Assembly: GCF_013141825.1 (NCBI RefSeq)
Contig: NZ_RZNH01000030.1
Coordinates: forward strand, 1-64,000
Direction of reading: 5' to 3'
Source of the DNA: Marinifilum caeruleilacunae
Lineage (GTDB): Bacteria; Bacteroidota; Bacteroidia; Bacteroidales; Marinifilaceae
DNA length: 64,000 nucleotides
Shown: piece after piece, positions 52,218 through 60,888 of the stretch
Layout of the letters: each line of letters begins with the position of its first letter
Numbering within the stretch: position 1 is the stretch's first letter
The notes under the pieces: model-generated
What the model was told of the DNA's origin: nothing
The model's database searches: none
The model's input: the letters and a program-made list of their open reading frames with translations, nothing else
Program-made: the position numbers and the translations under genes

Positions 52218-55200
52218 TTATTCACTAACTTTTTCAATCTTAATGAAGCTTTCTACACCTTGTTCTATCTCTACCGCCTTCGCTTCGTTTTCTGCTAATT
52301 TTTCTACCAGTTCAACGCTCACAGCCAAGGTTTGGCTTCCAATGTATTCTTTATGAGCAAGTACCGCATCGTTGATTGAATCATGCATCATAATTTCAAG
52401 CTTGATTTTATCAGTCACATCGAAATCGCTATCCTTTCTTAGGTTTTGAATTCTGTTGATAAATTCACGAGCAATACCTTCTTGTCTTAGCTCTTCAGTA
52501 ATGTTTACGTCCATTGCCACAGTAAGTTTCCCTTCGTTGGCAACTAACCATCCTGGAATGTCTTCCGAAATGATTTCAACATCTTCCAAAGTAAGATCTA
52601 CATTCTCCTCATTTACAGTAATTGCGTAGCTTCCAGCCTTCTCAAAAGCAACAATATCCTCTTGAGTCATTTGTCCGATAGCAGCAGCAATTTGTTTCAT
52701 AATCTTACCATGTTTAGGACCTAAGGTCTTAAAGTTTGGCTTGATTTTCTTCACCAATACACCCGAAGTATCGGTAATGAATTCCATTTCTTTCACGTTA
52801 ATTTCTGAAAGAACAATGTTCTTAACAGCTTCTAACTGTGGAACCATGCTCTCATCCAAAATTGGAATCATGATTTTTTGAAGTGGCTGACGAACACGAA
52901 TTTTCACCTTACGACGTAATCCTAGAGACATAGAAGAGATCTTCTGTGCCATGTCCATTCTTTCTTCCAATGCCTTATCGATTTCTTCCTCGTTATATTT
53001 AGGGAAATCTACAAGGTGAACTGATTCCTCAGAATAACGCCCTGTTACAGAATTCAGATCTTTGAACAACTGATCCATATAGAATGGAGCAATTGGAGAT
53101 GCAAGAACAGAAATGGTTTCCAAACACTTGTAAAGAGTCTGGTAAGCCGAAATCTTATCGGTATCGTATTCTCCACCCCAGTATCTCTTACGACACAAAC
53201 GAACGTACCAGTTCGAAAGGTTTTCGTTTACAAAGTTCTGAATTGCTCTACCAGCACGAGTTGGCTCGTAGGCTTCGTAACATTCTTCTACTTCTTTAAT
53301 TAATGAGTTTAGAAGAGAAAGAATCCAACGGTCAATTTCAGGACGATCTTCCATCTTGATATCAGCATCTGAATAGTTAAATCCATCGATGTTGGCATAC
53401 AGCTGGAAGAAGCTATAAGTATTGTAAAGTGTTCCGAAGAATTTACGACGAACTTCTTCAACACCACCTAAATCAAATTTCAGGTTATCCCATGGCTGAG
53501 CGTTTGTAATCATATACCAACGTAATGGGTCTGAACCATATTTCTCAATGGTTTCGAAAGGATCAACAGCATTTCCAAGACGCTTAGACATCTTGTTTCC
53601 TTTTGCATCCAATACCAAACCATTTGAAATGATATTTTCGAAAGCTACACCATCGAAACACATGGTAGCAATTGCATGAAGTGTAAAGAACCATCCACGA
53701 GTTTGGTCAACACCCTCGGCAATAAACTGTGCAGGGAATAGCTTATCGAATTCCTCTTTGTTTTCGAACGGATAGTGCTGTTGCGCATATGGCATCGCAC
53801 CTGAATCGAACCAAACATCGATCAAATCCAATTCACGAACCAATTTCTTTCCTGATTCGGAAACAAGGTATACGCCATCAACATACGGACGGTGCAAATC
53901 GAATTTTTCGTAATTCTCTTTTGAGTTATCACCTTCCACGTAATCAGCCAAAATATTTTCGCTCATGAAACCTGCCGCTATCGATTTTTCAATCTCAGCT
54001 TTCAGTTCAGCAACCGAACCAATACATTTTATTTCAGTACGATCTTCGCTTACCCAAATTGGAAGCGGAGTTCCCCAGTAACGAGAACGAGAAAGGTTCC
54101 AGTCCTGAAGGTTTTCCAACCATTTCCCAAAACGACCTTCACCTGTTGATTGAGGCTTCCAGTTAATGGTTTTATTTAGTTCGATCATGCGATCGCGAAC
54201 TTTCGTTGTTTTGATAAACCATGAATCCAATGGATAGTACAGTACCGGCTTATCGGTTCTCCAACAGTGTGGATAGTTGTGAACATGCTTTTCCACTTTA
54301 AATGCCAGGCTGTCTTTCTTCAAAGAAACGGCGATATCTACATCTAAAGTAGGATCTTTCTCTGTTAATTTCGGATCGTAAGCATTCTTCACAAAGCGAC
54401 CTGCGTATTCACCATAAGCATCCACATTCACAAAGTTCTTAACAAACTCAGGATCCAAATCTTCGATCAAGAAGAATTTACCAGTACGGTCAACCATTGG
54501 TTGCATCTTTCCTTCCTTATCGCGAAGAATTAGTGGAGAAATATTTGCTGCTTTCGCTACTCTATCATCATCAGCACCAAAAGTAGGAGCGATGTGTACG
54601 ATACCTGTACCATCTTCGGTGGTTACAAAATCACCAAGGATTACGCGGAAAGCGTCACCTTCCGGTTTTACCAATGGCATTAGCTGTTCGTAACGAATTC
54701 CTTCCAAATCGGTTCCTTTGTGCTCAGAAAGAGTTTTGAAAGTTAAACGTTTGTCGCCAGCTTTGTATTCGCCCAATTCCAAGCCTTCATATTTTTTATC
54801 GAAGAAATTGTAGAACAGGTCTTTTGCAAGAATTACCACACATGGAATTCCTGTATATGGATTGAATGTACGTACTCTTACATAATCCACTTTTGGTCCA
54901 ACTGCCAATGCGGTATTCGATGGAAGTGTCCAAGGCGTAGTGGTCCATGCAATAAAGTAAGCATCGCAATCAATACCTTCGTATAAAAATTCACTTTTCT
55001 CGTCGCGGGCAACTTTAAACATACCCACAGCAGTAGTATCCTTAACATCTTTGTAGCAACCCGGCTGGTTCAGCTCGTGAGTTGACAAACCAGTACCTGC
55101 AGCAGGCGAGAATGGCTGGATGGTATATCCTTTGTAAAGCAAATCTTTTTCGAACAATTGCTTTAACAACCACCAAAGTGTTTCGATATAACGATTATCG

Positions 55201-55658
55201 TAAGTGATATATGGATCTTCCATATTCACCCAGTATCCCATTTTTGAAGTCAAATCTTCCCACTCGCGGGTGTACTTCATTACATTGGTTCTACATGCTT
55301 CGTTGTATTCGTCAACCGAAATCTTTGTACCAATATCCTCTTTCGTAATTCCCAGTTCTTTTTCTACACCAAGTTCAACAGGCAGACCGTGTGTGTCCCA
55401 ACCTGCTTTACGATTCACCTGAAAGCCCTTAAGGGTTTTGTAACGACATACAATATCCTTAAGTGCACGAGCCATTACGTGGTGAATACCTGGCATTCCG
55501 TTCGCCGAAGGTGGCCCTTCGTAGAAAACAAACGATGGATGACCTTCACGGGTCTCCAAACTCTTCTCAAAAGTCTTGTTTTCTTCCCAATCTTTTAAGA
55601 TATCCTTATTAATCTGCGACAGATTAAAATTCTTGTATTCTGGAAATTTCGTGCTCAT
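52218..55658 (-). CDS. ileS: Isoleucyl-tRNA synthetase, long (eukaryote-like) type
   Basis: A 1,146-residue class I synthetase. HIGH reads GMPGIHHVM (in GPPSANGMPGIHHVMARALK), the CP1 editing domain contains TTTPWTLPSNTALAVGP, and KMSKS reads KMSKRLGN. There is a long C-terminal domain (GWLVANEGKLTVAMDVNITE, then ELRQEGIAREFINRIQNLRK) and no C-terminal zinc finger. This matches the longer IleRS2-type, which in other bacteria is less sensitive to mupirocin; that property is inferred here. Upstream at 55681-55708 a hairpin TTCTAACA/TGTTAGAA sits in the leader, and TATATTTG on the minus strand (55807-55800) is a candidate -7 box. Confidence 0.95.
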   Translation of the reverse strand: MSTKFPEYKNFNLSQINKDILKDWEENKTFEKSLETREGHPSFVFYEGPPSANGMPGIHHVMARALKDIVCRYKTLKGFQVNRKAGWDTHGLPVELGVEKELGITKEDIGTKISVDEYNEACRTNVMKYTREWEDLTSKMGYWVNMEDPYITYDNRYIETLWWLLKQLFEKDLLYKGYTIQPFSPAAGTGLSTHELNQPGCYKDVKDTTAVGMFKVARDEKSEFLYEGIDCDAYFIAWTTTPWTLPSNTALAVGPKVDYVRVRTFNPYTGIPCVVILAKDLFYNFFDKKYEGLELGEYKAGDKRLTFKTLSEHKGTDLEGIRYEQLMPLVKPEGDAFRVILGDFVTTEDGTGIVHIAPTFGADDDRVAKAANISPLILRDKEGKMQPMVDRTGKFFLIEDLDPEFVKNFVNVDAYGEYAGRFVKNAYDPKLTEKDPTLDVDIAVSLKKDSLAFKVEKHVHNYPHCWRTDKPVLYYPLDSWFIKTTKVRDRMIELNKTINWKPQSTGEGRFGKWLENLQDWNLSRSRYWGTPLPIWVSEDRTEIKCIGSVAELKAEIEKSIAAGFMSENILADYVEGDNSKENYEKFDLHRPYVDGVYLVSESGKKLVRELDLIDVWFDSGAMPYAQQHYPFENKEEFDKLFPAQFIAEGVDQTRGWFFTLHAIATMCFDGVAFENIISNGLVLDAKGNKMSKRLGNAVDPFETIEKYGSDPLRWYMITNAQPWDNLKFDLGGVEEVRRKFFGTLYNTYSFFQLYANIDGFNYSDADIKMEDRPEIDRWILSLLNSLIKEVEECYEAYEPTRAGRAIQNFVNENLSNWYVRLCRKRYWGGEYDTDKISAYQTLYKCLETISVLASPIAPFYMDQLFKDLNSVTGRYSEESVHLVDFPKYNEEEIDKALEERMDMAQKISSMSLGLRRKVKIRVRQPLQKIMIPILDESMVPQLEAVKNIVLSEINVKEMEFITDTSGVLVKKIKPNFKTLGPKHGKIMKQIAAAIGQMTQEDIVAFEKAGSYAITVNEENVDLTLEDVEIISEDIPGWLVANEGKLTVAMDVNITEELRQEGIAREFINRIQNLRKDSDFDVTDKIKLEIMMHDSINDAVLAHKEYIGSQTLAVSVELVEKLAENEAKAVEIEQGVESFIKIEKVSE

Positions 55659-56040
55659 TTATATTAATTTAATCTAGTATTTTCTAACACCGATTATCAT
55701 TTGTTAGAATCATTATCTGCACAAGCTTGATACTGATTAACAAATGCATATCGCCATTATACCGGTTTACTAATTTGAATATATGGTATAAAAAGTTTAC
55801 AAATATAGAAAAAATACAAAAGCGAATGACCATATTTCCAGTATAATCAGAGCGCTAACAGTTTTTTAATCAGCATCTCACTAGAGAGAAAATCGCATTT
55901 TGTTCATCTTGCTTATAATTCGGAATTAATAGATAAATTTCGCTTTAAAATTGAAAGTATTTCAAACAAAATAAAGCTCAATCTGCAGAGATTGAGCTTC
56001 TGTTGTGGTCATGAAACTTTTCCTGGCTTGAATAAGCCTC
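55659..56040. other. Intergenic region upstream of ileS
   Basis: No gene seen. It carries the ileS -7 candidate TATATTTG (minus, 55807-55800), a leader hairpin TTCTAACA/TGTTAGAA (55681-55708) and a hairpin AAGCTCAATCT/AGATTGAGCTT (55974-55999) that probably terminates the leftward transcript of the islet genes to its right, although its T-run is poor. Confidence 0.45.
55974..55999 (-). terminator. Probable terminator of the small-gene islet
   Basis: AAGCTCAATCT and AGATTGAGCTT form a perfect 11-pair stem around GCAG. Downstream on the minus strand the sequence is TATTTTGTTTG, only partly T-rich. Confidence 0.6.
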
Positions 56041-56148
56041 CTATTTTATACATGTGAGTTTCTTCTTTATCCAATTCCACCAATGAATCTTTCTGTCGAG
56101 AAAAAGTATCAAAACGTATATAACAACTCCAATTAAAATTGGGATCAT
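56041..56148 (-). CDS. Very small one-helix membrane protein (candidate)
   Basis: A 35-residue frame that begins MIPILIGVVIYVLILFLDRK and ends WWNWIKKKLTCIK. The hydrophobic first half would cross the membrane once and the second half is aromatic and basic. The frame is open a further 24 codons upstream (residues such as HTLQGFEYVPEDEID) without a standard start, so it may be the remnant of a longer protein. It is on the same strand as the other islet genes. Its reality rests only on composition and position. Confidence 0.4.
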   Translation of the reverse strand: MIPILIGVVIYVLILFLDRKIHWWNWIKKKLTCIK

Positions 56149-56271
56149 ATCAATTTCATCTTCGGGAACATATTCAAACCCTTGAAGAGTGTGTGCTACT
56201 ATTTTTACGATCCTTTCTTATCTTTTTTGAATGTTAGCATATGCTTTATCTTCTCTGAAACTTTGTTTTAT

Positions 56272-56454
56272 TTACTTATCCAAGAAACCAAGTATTTTAG
56301 CAGTAAGAAGAATAAAACTTGTAATTCCACTAACTCTTAAAATCTTATTAAAATCAACAATATCATAGAAAATAAAATCAATACTTATGTAACAAACAGC
56401 CTGAATAGAAAAGAAAATAAAGATAAATATTAAATATTCTTTTAGTTTTTTCAT
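56272..56454 (-). CDS. Small two-helix membrane protein
   Basis: A 60-residue protein: MKKLKEYLIFIFIFFSIQAV and a second hydrophobic stretch ending ITSFILLTAKILGFLDK. Two membrane helices joined by an acidic/aromatic loop (DFIFYDIVDFNKILRV). It starts 17 bases after the end of the upstream islet frame, on the same strand, so co-transcription is likely. I recognise no family. Small membrane proteins in such positions can be immunity factors or anchors, but nothing in the sequence proves that. Confidence 0.55.
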   Translation of the reverse strand: MKKLKEYLIFIFIFFSIQAVCYISIDFIFYDIVDFNKILRVSGITSFILLTAKILGFLDK

Positions 56455-56470
56455 GATAAATGTTTTAATG

Positions 56471-56776
56471 CTATAGATATCCTAGTAGTGGTCTTACTCT
56501 CAAATTTTTATAAGTAGTACTTCCAACTAATATTCTTTCTATTTCTGTTGATTTGTCTTCAATTTCATCTAAATGCTTTTCTAGTATACAAGAATCAATT
56601 TTTGAACAAAAGGCATATATATAAATTAGCTGATTTTCCTTATCAAAGTCAGGATGATTATATAAATAAGAATCCAATTCTGCATACAATGCTACATTAG
56701 ATAAATCAACTTCATTTTCGCTATAAGTTTCTATTTGATTTAAATTATCAGCATATACCATGCAGATGCACATCAT
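56471..56776 (-). CDS. Third segment of a frame-split islet protein
   Basis: A 101-residue frame that starts inside the end of the previous one (29-base overlap). Its first residues (MMCICMVYA) look like an artefact of the overlap, while from DNLNQIETYSENEVDLSNVA onward it reads like a soluble C-terminal domain with an all-helical pattern ending TTYKNLRVRPLLGYL. Moving +1 at the TGA of the preceding frame joins HGIC directly to DNLNQIE. It is either the end of one split gene or a small coupled gene. No homologue recognised. Confidence 0.55.
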   Translation of the reverse strand: MMCICMVYADNLNQIETYSENEVDLSNVALYAELDSYLYNHPDFDKENQLIYIYAFCSKIDSCILEKHLDEIEDKSTEIERILVGSTTYKNLRVRPLLGYL

Positions 56777-57467
56777 TTCTTAAAACATCTGCAATAGTTA
56801 CAGGAGCATCTATAACTATCTCACAATCATAATTTCTTGCTATATCTATAGCAGCAAAAGCACTTTGAGATGACGCTCCTAAAAAAATTGCTGAACCATA
56901 TGCAACTTGTCCAAATCCAGGTATTGTATTTACAGCTAAGGCTCCAACTCCCACAACTGCTCCTCCAATGGCATCTTCAATGGCTATTTTTTTTGTAACT
57001 CGCCATACTTCATTCCACCACTTTTTTGATTGCACGTCATCCCAAAAGCTTTTAGCTTTACCCTCAGAAAAAATTGCATCCCATTTCAAAAAATTTTCAT
57101 TCCAATATTGAATGGATGATTTAACAACCTCCAGATAAATCATTACTACCTGAGTTTCCTTTTTTGATAAATCCCTTTTTATACAACTTTCCAAATTCTC
57201 TAGCTTTTCTAATACAATATTTAAATTGGCAGATTCATCTAGCATAAAAATAGACTCACATTGTAATAGATATTTTATTTGTAACTCAGAAAACTCATCT
57301 CTATTTTCATTTATAACTGATAGAATAGAAGGAGTATAATTGACTTTATCAGAATTCGAAGTTTTCACTTTTCCAAAATAATTTTCAACCTCCTGATTTA
57401 GATAATTTATGGCGTTATCTAATTCTTCTCCTGTAAATTGGGTACTACAATATTTCATGTAATCCAT
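56748..57467 (-). CDS. Middle segment of a frame-split islet protein with a Gly-rich hydrophobic stretch
   Basis: A 239-residue frame. The first 160 residues are helical and charged (FTGEELDNAINYLNQEVENY, then KWWNEVWRVTKKIAIEDAI). Residues about 165-215 are a Gly/Ala-rich hydrophobic region (GGAVVGVGALAVNTIPGFGQ, then VAYGSAIFLGASSQSAFAAI) of the glycine-zipper kind found in pore-forming peptides, bacteriocins and membrane-inserting tails. The end ADVLRNDVHLHGIC meets a TGA. It overlaps the upstream lipoprotein frame by 23 bases and the downstream frame by 29. Base composition is lower in GC than nearby housekeeping genes. No family recognised. Confidence 0.6.
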   Translation of the reverse strand: MDYMKYCSTQFTGEELDNAINYLNQEVENYFGKVKTSNSDKVNYTPSILSVINENRDEFSELQIKYLLQCESIFMLDESANLNIVLEKLENLESCIKRDLSKKETQVVMIYLEVVKSSIQYWNENFLKWDAIFSEGKAKSFWDDVQSKKWWNEVWRVTKKIAIEDAIGGAVVGVGALAVNTIPGFGQVAYGSAIFLGASSQSAFAAIDIARNYDCEIVIDAPVTIADVLRNDVHLHGIC

Positions 57468-57699
57468 TCTTTATTACAGTCTCAACATCAATAGAACTTT
57501 TAGTACCTGTTTCTTTCTGGGCTAATAAACTTTTGAAAACGAAACCTAGGGCTTCATTATGCTTAACTCCAATATCCCTAATTTCAGTTTCTGACAATAA
57601 ATTATCATTTTTAATTTCAGTTTCATCACTTTTATTACAAGCACTCAACCATATCAATTGCATTAGTAATAATACTTTGAAAACACTTTTTACTTTCAT
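57445..57699 (-). CDS. Lipoprotein N-terminal segment heading the islet
   Basis: An 84-residue frame with a clear lipoprotein signal (MKVKSVFKVLLLMQLIWLSA, lipobox LSAC, Cys21) followed by ETEIRDIGVKHNEALGFVFK and ending KNGLHEIL at a TAG. It is short for a lipoprotein, and a +1 shift exactly at the stop joins HEIL to STQFTGEELD of the next frame. The most economical reading is that this is the export signal and first domain of a protein of about 400 residues now spread over three frames. Three phased ATCGAC repeats lie 100-155 bases upstream. Confidence 0.6.
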   Translation of the reverse strand: MKVKSVFKVLLLMQLIWLSACNKSDETEIKNDNLLSETEIRDIGVKHNEALGFVFKSLLAQKETGTKSSIDVETVIKNGLHEIL

Positions 57700-57795
57700 T
57701 TTTTTAGCATTTTAATTAACAAAAACAACCTTAAATCAGTGTGACATAGGCCAATTATAACAATTGTTAATAATTATAATGATTACTACTATGTA

Positions 57796-57854
57796 AACCT
57801 ATCGATATCGACAAACGCCATATGAGAATCGACAAGTGATAGGTTTTCATCGAC
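57796..57854. promoter_or_regulatory. Three phased ATCGAC direct repeats (candidate operator)
   Basis: ATCGAC occurs at 57807, 57828 and 57849, exactly 21 bases apart; the first two extend to ATCGACAA. An outer inverted repeat AACCTATC (57796) / GATAGGTT (57838) brackets two of them. Direct repeats two helical turns apart are typical of LytTR-type and some response-regulator sites. They lie between the divergent islet genes and the OsmC-like gene and could serve either. Confidence 0.55.
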
Positions 57855-58023
57855 TTAGCAAAAAGAAGCATATAGATTAAGGGCATATTATCAAGAAAAG
57901 CCGGCAGAAAAATTAAAATGAATTCTTACTGCATATTTATCCATCTACAGGCTTTTGCTATATTTGAATTGAATACTAATTACAACAATAAAATTTATTG
58001 CTTTCACAAAAAACTTAAGCATT

Positions 58024-58431
58024 ATGACTACGATTAAATCCAAATATCTTGGAGATTTACGCACCGAGTGCATTCACTTGCAATCGGGAAACAAAATTTT
58101 TACCGACGCTCCAACCGATAACAGGGGAAAGGGTGAAGCTTTTTCGCCAACCGATTTGCTGGCCACCTCGTTGGGTTCATGCATTATGACCATTATGGGA
58201 ATTGTAGCTCGCGATAATGACATCGATATTGTTGGAACTGAATTGGACATTACTAAAATTATGGCCAGCGATCCTCGCAGGGTTTCGGAAGTAATTGTAG
58301 AATTCAATTTCCCGGATAAGGAATATACCAACGAACAGAAAAAAATTATTGAATCGGTTGCCGGAACCAGTCCTGTACCATTGAGTGTGCATTACAATCT
58401 GAAGCAAACCATTAAAATGAATTGGAAATAG
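58024..58431 (+). CDS. OsmC-family protein missing one catalytic cysteine
   Basis: A 135-residue OsmC/YhfA-type protein. OsmC proteins reduce organic hydroperoxides with two cysteines. The first is present (Cys53 in ATSLGSCIMTIMG); at the second site, where relatives have a CPV-type motif, this protein reads GTSPVPLSVHYN, with Ser in place of Cys. The rest of the fold (SPTDLLATSLGSC, VSEVIVEFNFPDKEYTNEQK) is intact. It may therefore have lost peroxidase activity or use a different resolving thiol. It is a single gene, divergent from the islet, with about 320 bases between. Confidence 0.88.
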   Translation: MTTIKSKYLGDLRTECIHLQSGNKIFTDAPTDNRGKGEAFSPTDLLATSLGSCIMTIMGIVARDNDIDIVGTELDITKIMASDPRRVSEVIVEFNFPDKEYTNEQKKIIESVAGTSPVPLSVHYNLKQTIKMNWK

Positions 58432-58539
58432 GGTAATTTTATGAATTCGTTACCGCTGATTTTTGATAAAATTATTCAGCTTCACGATTTCTACTCATCC
58501 TAAATTACCCATTCAAAACACACAAATTAACTCAATACA

Positions 58540-59562
58540 ATGCTTTTAGTTACAGGAGGAACCGGCCTTGTTGGTTCGCATTTGTTAATCGATTTACTTC
58601 AAAAAGGTAAAAAAGTTCGTGCCCTGAAAAGATCGAGCAGTAATCTTGATTTGGTTCGAAAAACCTTCTCGTTCTATTCAAAAGATGCAAATCGATTATT
58701 CGATTCGATTGAATGGTTCGACGGAGATATGCTGGATACAGATTCGCTGGAGCAAGCACTAACCGATGTTGAAGATGTTTACCATTGTGCCGCTTTGGTT
58801 TCCTTTAAAAAAGAGGACAAGAAGAACCTTCTCGATATTAATGTAGAAGGAACACGCAACCTGGTAAATGCTTGTATCGAACGCAAAATCCGAAAGTTTT
58901 GCATGGTAAGCTCCATTGCTGCCCTGGGAACACCTGAAGAAGGAGAAGAGATGGTAAAGGAAACTACACCATGGAGCCCGGAAGATAAGCGTTCTGGATA
59001 CTCCTTGAGTAAATTCCAATCGGAACTGGAAGTTTGGCGTGGCATAGAAGAAGGTTTGAATGCTGTTATTGTAAACCCATCTATTATTTTGGGGCCGGGA
59101 CAATGGGACAAAGGAAGCTCACTTTTATTTAGTACCGTAGCCAATGGCTTAAAGTACTTTACAAGAGGAGTTACTGGCTATGTAGATGTTAGAGATGTGA
59201 GTCGATCGATGATTGAATTGATGGAAAGCGAAATTGTGAACGAACGCTTTATTTTAAACGGCGACGACTGTACTTATGAGTTTATATTCAAGACCATCGC
59301 AAAACACATTGGTATTGAAGGACCTACAAAATATGCATCGCCAAAAATGACCGAAATTGGTTGGCGTTTGGCCTATCTGCAAAAGGTATTTTTGTTTAAA
59401 CAGCCAGGTTTTACCAAAGAAACTGCGCGTGCATCGCATAACATCAGGAAATATTCGAACCAGAAAATTAAAGATGCCTTGCAATTTGAGTTTATCGATA
59501 TTGAGCAAAGTATTAAAGACACTGTACAACATTACCCTATACAGGCGAAAGTTAAATCTTAA
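58540..59562 (+). CDS. NAD-dependent epimerase/dehydratase (extended SDR)
   Basis: A 340-residue extended short-chain dehydrogenase resembling dihydroflavonol-4-reductase/3-beta-HSD-like proteins. The nucleotide-binding loop is TGGTGLVGSHL (residues 5-15), the catalytic Ser is in CMVSSIAALG and the Tyr-Lys pair in GYSLSKFQSE. The substrate is unknown. It is followed after only two bases by a small membrane protein gene, with which it forms a unit that ends in a strong terminator. Confidence 0.88.
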   Translation: MLLVTGGTGLVGSHLLIDLLQKGKKVRALKRSSSNLDLVRKTFSFYSKDANRLFDSIEWFDGDMLDTDSLEQALTDVEDVYHCAALVSFKKEDKKNLLDINVEGTRNLVNACIERKIRKFCMVSSIAALGTPEEGEEMVKETTPWSPEDKRSGYSLSKFQSELEVWRGIEEGLNAVIVNPSIILGPGQWDKGSSLLFSTVANGLKYFTRGVTGYVDVRDVSRSMIELMESEIVNERFILNGDDCTYEFIFKTIAKHIGIEGPTKYASPKMTEIGWRLAYLQKVFLFKQPGFTKETARASHNIRKYSNQKIKDALQFEFIDIEQSIKDTVQHYPIQAKVKS

Positions 59563-59564
59563 AA

Positions 59565-59762
59565 ATGAACAGAAAATTAAAAATATTTATCTCCATTGTA
59601 ATTGGATTTACCATTACCACTTTAATTCGAATTCCAATGCCGGAATATCTAATTGATTCGAATGTAATGATTCAGGCGGTATTGATCAGTTTTGCCTGGT
59701 TCCTGCTTTTTGTGGGAATCTCGAATGCAAGCTATCGATTGCTTGGAAGAGTAAAGAAATAA
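59565..59762 (+). CDS. Small two-helix membrane protein
   Basis: A 65-residue protein with two membrane helices: residues about 5-21 (IFISIVIGFTITTLI) and about 33-50 (MIQAVLISFAWFLLFVG). It begins two bases after the epimerase stop, so translation is coupled. No family recognised. Confidence 0.7.
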   Translation: MNRKLKIFISIVIGFTITTLIRIPMPEYLIDSNVMIQAVLISFAWFLLFVGISNASYRLLGRVKK

Positions 59763-59763
59763 A

Positions 59764-59797
59764 AAGAATCCATTCCCAACGGAATGGATTTTTTTTT
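59764..59797 (+). terminator. Bidirectional terminator
   Basis: AATCCATTCC and GGAATGGATT pair around CAAC and are followed by a run of T; on the minus strand an A/T-rich run also follows. It separates the epimerase unit from the converging sigma-factor operon. Confidence 0.9.
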
Positions 59798-59802
59798 GAT
59801 GA

Positions 59803-60378
59803 TTATACCTCATACAAGTCTATCATCTCATTTAATGATTTTATCTCTTTCCTGATTTTTTTCCTGATGAAAATGATCAATACCAGCATGATAACCACAA
59901 ACTCGATTAGGAAAAACACAAACCAAAATTGCGAAAGGTGGTTGTGAAATTCGATAAACAATAGTCCAACACCAATCACGTAAAGTAAAAATGTAAGATA
60001 GGTTGGATATTGGTGAATCTTCTTGCGCCATTGATAGAAAGCTTTCAAATCGGCAATAAAAAGATCGGATTTACGAAGCACATTTAAATTCTTCTTACGG
60101 CGATAGCTAAACATTTCAATTGTAATTCGAATGGCCAGTGCCATAATCATGCTAATGATTCCAATCTCGAATAAGGTGCTGGTAGCAGTAAAATAAAACC
60201 GATCGATTCCTACAATTGCCAGCAAGGTAATGGATAGGATAATGATATTCTTAATGTGGCTATTGTTCACCAGGCTGTCGGCTTTTTGAATTCTCTTCTG
60301 TAATTCCCTGGGAATTTCTGTTGGTTCAGCTGATTTCTGACCATCGTAAATGGATTGTATATCTTTGAAATTATTCAT
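59803..60378 (-). CDS. Four-helix membrane protein downstream of an ECF sigma factor
   Basis: A 191-residue protein with a hydrophilic N-terminus (about 1-42) and four membrane helices (about 43-60, 67-85, 127-142, 148-168). It starts 12 bases after the ECF sigma gene. Its position and layout suggest an anti-sigma-like regulator or a sigma-controlled membrane protein, but it lacks a recognisable zinc anti-sigma motif. Confidence 0.7.
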   Translation of the reverse strand: MNNFKDIQSIYDGQKSAEPTEIPRELQKRIQKADSLVNNSHIKNIIILSITLLAIVGIDRFYFTATSTLFEIGIISMIMALAIRITIEMFSYRRKKNLNVLRKSDLFIADLKAFYQWRKKIHQYPTYLTFLLYVIGVGLLFIEFHNHLSQFWFVFFLIEFVVIMLVLIIFIRKKIRKEIKSLNEMIDLYEV

Positions 60379-60390
60379 TTTTTCTCTGCT

Positions 60391-60888
60391 TTAAAGGTTC
60401 TGCATTTCTTTGCTGCTCATACACTTGAACAGTTTTCCTTTGCTCCGGTGAATTTGAACTCTTACATTTTCGTTGCTTAGTCCTACTGCTTCGGCAATTT
60501 CTTTTTGTGGCACCTCTTCCAGCACAAGCGAAATCAGAATCTTTCCCATTTCATTCAATTTCTGGATACAGGCACGGAGCATTTGTAATCGATCATCTTT
60601 ACCATCCTCTGTTTCGCTGCTCAGATTTTCAGGAATCTGATCGGTAATTTTTTCCTGCGATTTCTTAATTTTTCGAAGGTGCATTAAGCAGGTGTTCACA
60701 GTAATCCTGTATATCCAGGTGCTCACTTGCGATTCGTTTCTAAACTGATCGAGCTTTTGCCAAATTTTAACAAATACTTCCTGTGCTAAATCATCGGCCA
60801 AGGCTTCGTTTCCCGATACATAAGACAAACACAATCGGTATACTTTAGCGTAATTCTCTTTGTAGAGTCTGTTAAACGTTTCATTCAT
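60391..60888 (-). CDS. ECF RNA polymerase sigma factor
   Basis: A 165-residue ECF sigma factor. Region 2 has DDLAQEVFVKIWQKLDQF and STWIYRITVNTCLMHLRK; region 4 has VLEEVPQKEIAEAVGLSNEN and VRVQIHRSKGKLF. Its ATG shares one base with the stop of the upstream hydrolase gene, so translation is coupled. It probably responds to an envelope signal and may control its own operon. Confidence 0.93.
   Translation of the reverse strand: MNETFNRLYKENYAKVYRLCLSYVSGNEALADDLAQEVFVKIWQKLDQFRNESQVSTWIYRITVNTCLMHLRKIKKSQEKITDQIPENLSSETEDGKDDRLQMLRACIQKLNEMGKILISLVLEEVPQKEIAEAVGLSNENVRVQIHRSKGKLFKCMSSKEMQNL

Noticed and set aside
55659..55810. T-box or other tRNA-sensing leader for ileS
   Set aside because: Only a simple hairpin is present and no T-box sequence was found.
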